Shown: positions 59,086-64,000 of the stretch, one piece after another
Layout: the number at the start of each line of letters is the position of its first letter
Position numbering within the stretch: the first letter of the stretch is position 1
Source: Antitrichia curtipendula
Taxonomy: Eukaryota; Streptophyta; Bryopsida; Hypnales; Leucodontaceae
Direction of reading: 5' to 3'
DNA: 64,000 nt
NCBI GenBank assembly: GCA_951230915.1
Contig: OX579635.1
Span: 42,470,001-42,534,000 of the forward strand
Notes under the pieces: model-generated
What the model was told of the DNA's origin: nothing
The model's database searches: none
What the model saw: the letters and a program-made list of their open reading frames with translations, nothing else
Position numbers and translations under genes: made by a program

Positions 59086-59658
59086 ACTTACGACTGAGTT
59101 GGAGGGTTGAATATGAGGATGAAGTTGAGAAATGAGAAAGAATAGGCTCCGATGGATGGCCTCAATAATCGCACTGATAGGTCCAGAGCTTGACCGGGAG
59201 AGGACCGAATGAGGGGACGAGAGAAACGGAAGCAGCCAGAAGTGACGACAGGACGAGACTGGAGCTAAAAGAATCAGATAAGAACCCAGTCGAAATCCGA
59301 GGGGAACCTCCAAGACAAAGGCAGCGTCGACAAGATGAAGAATTAAAGCCATGGCTAGCGACATGTGGAGGGGATCAGCAGCTTGAGCACCGATCCAATG
59401 ACGAGGAAATCAATCAAGGGAGGTCATGAAGGCCACCAACACTAATTTCAGCACATGACAAAAGTAGTTGGGAACTCGGCCCATCAGCATGATGATATCA
59501 ACAATTGAAGGCCCAAATCCAGAACAAGAGGTGGAATCAGAGAGAGAACCCAAAATCAAGACAGCACATGACGAGCTGGGCCTATGGGAATTGACCACCC
59601 AGGTCACGAGAATGGGGAGCTGCAATTAGGGAATGAAACAAGGGCCCCACGGGTGATT
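59086..59658. other. Purine-rich stretch, no gene recognised
   Basis: From about 59180 to 59400 the plus strand is unusually rich in purines and moderately GC-rich (GACCGGGAGAGGACCGAATG...). Short frames are open on both strands without recognisable motifs. It may be a fragment of a retroelement leader. Confidence 0.3.
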
Positions 59659-59784
59659 ATTCCTTGCCCCTTTCTTTTTTATTATTGGCATTTGCAGGGA
59701 GAATTTAAAGTCATGTGAGGCATTCCTTGCCCCTTTTGCTTTTATTATTGGCATTTGCAGGGAGAATTTGAAGTCATGTGAGGC
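59659..59784. repeat. 63-bp tandem duplication
   Basis: Two consecutive copies starting ATTCCTTGCCCCTTT and ending AAGTCATGTGAGGC, differing at about three positions. Confidence 0.88.
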
Positions 59785-59932
59785 AGCCAGGTGTGACACT
59801 GTGCTAGTCATGGGATGTATGGGTAAGGTAAATCAGCCCATTGTGGTCAAATGACCCATTGTGGACACCTAACAAATGACCCCATCATGGTTTTTTCAGT
59901 TTTTGGCTTCAATGCACGTCTTACATGACAGT

Positions 59933-60406
59933 AATGAAGTACACTAAAGATGATATTTAGTGTCCTGTACACTAAATACGAAGGCATACACTAAAAGTCA
60001 ATTATCCTATGAAAGTAAGTAACATTAAATGTCAATTCAAACACTAAATGTGAACCAGAGTTGTCATATCAGACGGAATATCACTGTTCACGGACAGAAT
60101 CGGACCGATTAGGGCTAGGCGGCTGCAAACTTCAGAGCCTTGTAACTTTTGCAAAAATTCTTCAAATAAGGAAAATGAGATGTTTTTCGACATCTACAGT
60201 TTTTGTAGATGCCGAAAAACATCTCATTTTCCTTATTTGAAGAATTTTTGCAAAAGTTACAAGGCTCTGAAGTTTGCAGCCGGCACATTCAAGTCTAACA
60301 CTAATTGTGGACAAGTTCAGATTTAGTGTTGTAGCTAGTAAGGGGTAAAAACACTAAATGTCACTCAACACTAAATATCATCTTTAGTGTAGTTAGTGAC
60401 TTCATT
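59933..60406. mobile_element. Fold-back element with ACACTAAA repeats
   Basis: Inverted ends TACACTAAAGATGATATTTA / TAAATATCATCTTTAGTGTA, extended by AATGAAGT / ACTTCATT. The unit ACACTAAA occurs about ten times, direct and inverted, in both halves. The centre is a perfect-looking long hairpin (60120-60282). Confidence 0.75.
60120..60282. ncRNA. 79-bp-arm hairpin, possible small-RNA precursor
   Basis: The arm CGGCTGCAAACTTCAGAGCC... (60120-60198) is the inverse of 60204-60282 with one mismatch and a five-base loop. The near-perfect pairing is what a young hairpin siRNA/miRNA locus or a recently formed inverted duplication looks like. Transcription is not shown by the sequence. Confidence 0.45.
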
Positions 60407-60657
60407 AGGAACTTGCAATTTTTCACTGAGAATGCATTGTGAGAATTGAATTTTTAGGCCTTCCATGTTAGAAAAGACTTTGATTACTTTAGATGAGCCA
60501 AATGAGTATGATGGATTCAGATTTTGTTGGTTTTAAGGTAGTCTATAGACTCTTATGGGCAAAGATGCATTGAACACTTCAAAAATTCATAGCAAATTCA
60601 TACTTCGTCAAAAAAACATAATTTCAATTGCTTTCACTGTTTCTCACACTTGTACTA

Positions 60658-61169
60658 AGGTAAACCAGCCTATGACAGGCCAACTGTCTAATGCAGACAT
60701 CTACATAACCCCCCATTACAGTCCATTTCAGATTTTTGCTTCTACAATTTAATTAGGTTGGTTAGTGGCCCACATTAGTGCATTAGATGATTGTGATAGA
60801 ATTAGTAATGACTGTCATAGGACACTTACACATTGTGAGTGTAAACTCATTATAAAGAGTTTTTTTTTAATTCCTTTGTATGATGGCGACATTAAAAATT
60901 CTTGTGGTTGTGTTAGGAAATCTGAAGACTGCATTAGGTGGTAAGATGACCATCATGAAGACATATTTTATTGATTTCAGATAGTCTACAAACTGTTTTG
61001 GAAAAATACTTAAAAAATTCATAACAAATTCCTACTTTGTCCAAAAACTAAAATTTTAACTGCTTCTTTCATTTCTCAAAGTTGTCTCTGCTAGAAAAAA
61101 ATCTGATTTTATTTTGCTAATGGCAACATACCAAATCAGTCATTCTGCCTGTCATAGGTTGGTTTACCT
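60658..61169. mobile_element. 512-bp TIR element nested in its own family
   Basis: Ends AGGTAAACCAGCCTATGACA and TGTCATAGGTTGGTTTACCT, TA on both sides. Its termini and interior resemble those of the surrounding element 59826-61229. Confidence 0.8.
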
Positions 61170-61460
61170 TATTTCAGTAACCACATGATGTCAAACTCCT
61201 TATTTTGACCACAATGGGCTGGTTTACCTTAATGGGGTTGATGGAAGAAGGAGGAGGAATTCCAAAGTACCTTTGGAAGTGACATGAATTTACACGAATT
61301 AGCCCTATGAATTAAGCAATGGCATAGGAATTGTAGGAGTTGGTACGTTCATGCTCCTAGGATTAATGATGAGATTTGGACCCAAGTACATTTGAAAAGT
61401 AGTTTAGTTGCTAAAAGATTGGTTCACATAATTGCCTAGGACTCAACTTACATGCATTAA

Positions 61461-62384
61461 CCCCTAAAGGACCAGCATGCAATTTTTGGCTGTATAAAAA
61501 TTTGGGCAGGTACTTGTGACCGGATATATTCATATTTTTGGCTGAAATTTTAATAGAAGGTGAGCACGAGGAGTACCTTTCATAAGTACTAAATTTCATG
61601 ACATTTGGAAATAGGAGTCAAAAGTTATGGCCAAATATGTTAATTTTTTTCGTAACTGGGCACTCCGGGCAGATCAGAAAAAATCACTTTTTTCAGAAAC
61701 AAAAATTTGAAACTGGTTTTCCAAAGTTATCTATACGTGGAAAGCTTTGAATCATTCCATTTTGACCAATGAGTCAAAAGTTATGAGGAGTTTTAGTTTG
61801 CGGGCAGTTTTGGAATCTCTACTCTAAAATAAACTTTGAAGTCTTTTATCTTACTCAATTTTCAATATTTTTTGAAAAAAATAAAATCATAGGATGTAGA
61901 TTGTTTAATACAACATTTCAACCATTGGGATTGGCATTTTTCAATTTCATACCTAAATTCTTAACAATTTAGTATTTTGAATCATTCTCTACTTCATTCT
62001 GCTTACTATTTTTTTCCTATATGTTGTACAATTCCAAATGATTTGAAATTTTTGAAGCATGTAGCCAACTTGTCTAGGAAAAAGAATCCAAAGAAGCACC
62101 ACCATTTTGGACATTTTTTCATAAAAAATTGAGCTTGTGAAGTGCAGCTGCCCCGTTTTTTGCACGGTCAAAAAAACAATTTCAGTGATTTTGAATGCTT
62201 ATATCTTGCTATCCACGCTGTGGAAATTTCTGAAATTTTCACCACATATTCTCCAGTCAGCATACTACAAGATCCTATGGTTACATGAGTCAAAAAAAAG
62301 TTTTTTTCAAAAATTTGGTACTTGTACTAAAAATGGCAGTTCTTGAGCGTTTTTAGTGAAAACATAGTCACGGAACTTTAGGGG
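61461..62384 (-). mobile_element. piggyBac-like MITE copy E (TTAA-flanked)
   Basis: TTAA at 61457-61460 and 62385-62388; ends CCCCTAAAGGACC and GAACTTTAGGGG. Reverse-oriented homologue of 17409-18331, differing in length by one base. Confidence 0.82.
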
Positions 62385-62569
62385 TTAAGTGAATGGGAAT
62401 GACCTTGATTAATGTTGCAAGCATGTCCATGAATGTATGAGAATTGTGACCAGAGAAATTATTGAAAGAAAGAAGTAATTTGATAGTGGATAAACCTAGG
62501 AAAGTAGGGTGAAGTGCAAGAAGTGAGTCAATGAATGGTTGAAAATCTAGGATTTTTGTGGAATGAAGT

Positions 62570-63145
62570 GTGCTGGAATTGTTTGGTCATGGCTCAATTA
62601 GGGTCCATTGTGGTGCCCTAATGGTAATTTTGATGAAAAAATTGCCACTGTATTATAGCTTAGAATTTAAGTGGAAGTGCAAATTCAATTGGACCCATGC
62701 ATGTTGAATCTATGTGGTTGTAAAATTGGCAATGAGCTGGAATTTGTTTTTGGGGCCCAATTTGGTGCAGTTTGGGGCCCTAATGACAAATTCCAATGCT
62801 AATTTTGCAATGAACCTTAGAACTTAGGTTGAATTGAAATCTCATTGGGATCAATGCATGTGGGAAATGGTGTGTTGTGCATGAATTTGGGTATTTTGGT
62901 GATTGAAATGTGCTGGAATTGTTGGTCATGGCTCAATTAGGGTCCATTTTGGGCCCTAATGGTGATTTTTAGGGGATTTTTGTCCTAGAAATAAACTTGG
63001 GGGACTTAAGATGAATTGCACATTCAATTGGGGATAGAGGCATGTTGACGGTGGGTGGTTGTAGAATTAATAGTGAGCTGGAATTTGTTTTGAGGGCCCA
63101 ATTTGGGGCTCTAATGGCAAATTCCAAATGCTAATTTTACATAGA
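62570..63145. repeat. 340-bp degenerate tandem repeat, two copies
   Basis: GTGCTGGAATTGTT..GGTCATGGCTCAATTAGGGTCC starts at 62570 and again at 62910. Downstream landmarks (GAGCTGGAATTTGTTTT, GGGCCC, TAATGGCAAATTCCAA) recur in the same order. No coding potential. Confidence 0.75.
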
Positions 63146-63518
63146 ACATTGTCCTAACCCACATGGGCATGTATTAGATGAATGCATGGTGTAGGGCATT
63201 TATTTTAGGGATGTGAGATGGGTTGCCCCTTTTCACTTAGGATCATTTGAGAAAAAATTAACCCCAAATTAACCAAAAAAAAATCTTAGGAGTTCATTGC
63301 TTGGAGGCGGTTTAGATTAAGATCCACAAACTCCCCTTTGGCTAACTCTAAGGGTTATTTTTTCTTCACACAGGGAAAATCACTCACATGTCATTTTAGG
63401 ATTTAGTTCAGATGAAGAGGTGTTTTTTGAAGACTTAGGATGGTAGTAAAGAGGCACTCAATTTTCTTGGGTCTTCCTTGTCTTTAGTCTAGTTGTTGAA
63501 GTTTTGTAAAGCATTGCA

Positions 63519-63815
63519 ATGTATAGATGGAGTCATGGAGAGCCGATGCTTTATGGTAGAATGTGTTATGGATGGAGATACTCTAGTGGAGATATCAAAG
63601 AAGAGGTCCCCAAAAGCTTAATCTACAAGTTCTTTGGGCCATGCACAAGCAAAAGTGGTTGGAAATTCAATTCTAAAACTACTCTAGAGGGACAAGATGC
63701 CATCCTCAATTTGTATAGGAAGGTTTATAAGTCAAAAGAGATACCTGATAAAGAGCTAACTCTATGGTTTGCTCATAGTCTAATGTTGATGAGCCTTGGC
63801 AAAAAGGTGGATTAG
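63519..63815 (+). CDS. Unrecognised short reading frame, possibly an exon or fragment
   Basis: A 98-residue frame (MYRWSHGEPMLYGRMCYGWR..., GPCTSKSGWKFNSKTTLEGQ, LTLWFAHSLMLMSLG) with a fairly protein-like composition at the right edge of the window. I do not recognise it. Its composition, near-even base usage and the Lys/Glu-rich DNA that follows to the end suggest it may belong to a larger gene or transposon gene outside the window. No splice sites or promoter were identified. Confidence 0.25.
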   Translation: MYRWSHGEPMLYGRMCYGWRYSSGDIKEEVPKSLIYKFFGPCTSKSGWKFNSKTTLEGQDAILNLYRKVYKSKEIPDKELTLWFAHSLMLMSLGKKVD

Positions 63816-64000
63816 TGTCAATTTAGGGACAAGCGACGTAAGCTTTGAGAGGTCTTCCGCAAAAAGAAAGAATTAAGTTTCTTGGATATAGTGAAAGGAA
63901 GAACAAGAGAATGATATGCCCGTCAACAATTAGAAAGAAACATTTGAACACATAAGTGACAAAGGAACCAATTGAAGAAGGCATGATAGATTTTTCAAGT

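Larger units (their letters stand above)
59826..61229. mobile_element. AGGTAAATCAGCCC-ended TIR element, 1.4 kb, with nested elements
   Basis: Inverted ends AGGTAAATCAGCCCATTGTG and CACAATGGGCTGGTTTACCT, TA on both sides. It contains a fold-back element (59933-60406) and a second copy of its own family (60658-61169). The unnested interior is homologous to that inner copy (AAAATTCATA.CAAATTC.TACTT.GTC). Non-coding. Confidence 0.8.

Overview
The window is nuclear DNA of a land plant. The evidence is four intron-bearing or secreted plant-type genes (an organellar HSP90, a GH27 alpha-galactosidase, a GPI-anchored lipid-transfer protein and a CYP703-like cytochrome P450), short GT-AG introns, and AT-rich intergenic DNA packed with plant-style DNA transposons (CACTA, Stowaway-like and other TIR elements). 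The species is not identifiable from the sequence. The compact introns and unusual retroelement make a non-flowering lineage (bryophyte, lycophyte or fern) my guess, which is inference only.

Layout. 1-850: GC-rich stretch, possibly a decayed gene. 920-4876: TIR elements, including a TTAA-flanked one. 5487-12146 (+): 20-exon organellar HSP90. 12.65-20.1 kb: AT-rich DNA with a Stowaway-like element, a second TTAA-flanked element and two AGGTA-ended elements. 20478-25363 (+): 14-exon secreted alpha-galactosidase. 26660-27205 (-): single-exon LTPG protein. 27793-38994 (-): an apparently complete 11.2-kb non-LTR retrotransposon between two identical 12-bp repeats. 39009-46030: nested TIR elements and fold-backs. 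46141-49253 (-): 4-exon P450. 49.7-64 kb: CACTA element, large inverted repeats, further nested elements, tandem repeats and one unrecognised short reading frame at the right edge.

The most interesting object is the retrotransposon. Its minus-strand parts in order are: a GC-rich leader with a candidate spliceosomal intron; an ORF1 with RRM-like segments and a coiled coil; an ORF2 that opens with a 2A ribosome-skipping motif (GDIETNPGP), then APE endonuclease, reverse transcriptase, a domain patterned like the PCIF1/CAPAM methyltransferase, RNase H, a CCHC zinc motif and a PD-(D/E)xK-like C-terminus; and a 3' end with a GC-rich hairpin. ORF2 is broken by several frameshifts, some in homopolymers, and one TGA.

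The second theme is DNA-transposon derivatives. At least five 0.9-1.0-kb elements begin CCC/CCT and are flanked on both sides by TTAA, the piggyBac hallmark. A larger set ends in 5'-AGGTA and is flanked by TA. These have inserted into one another, and the order of insertion can be read off. Genes in the window show no common pathway; they are ordinary single-copy genes separated by repeats.
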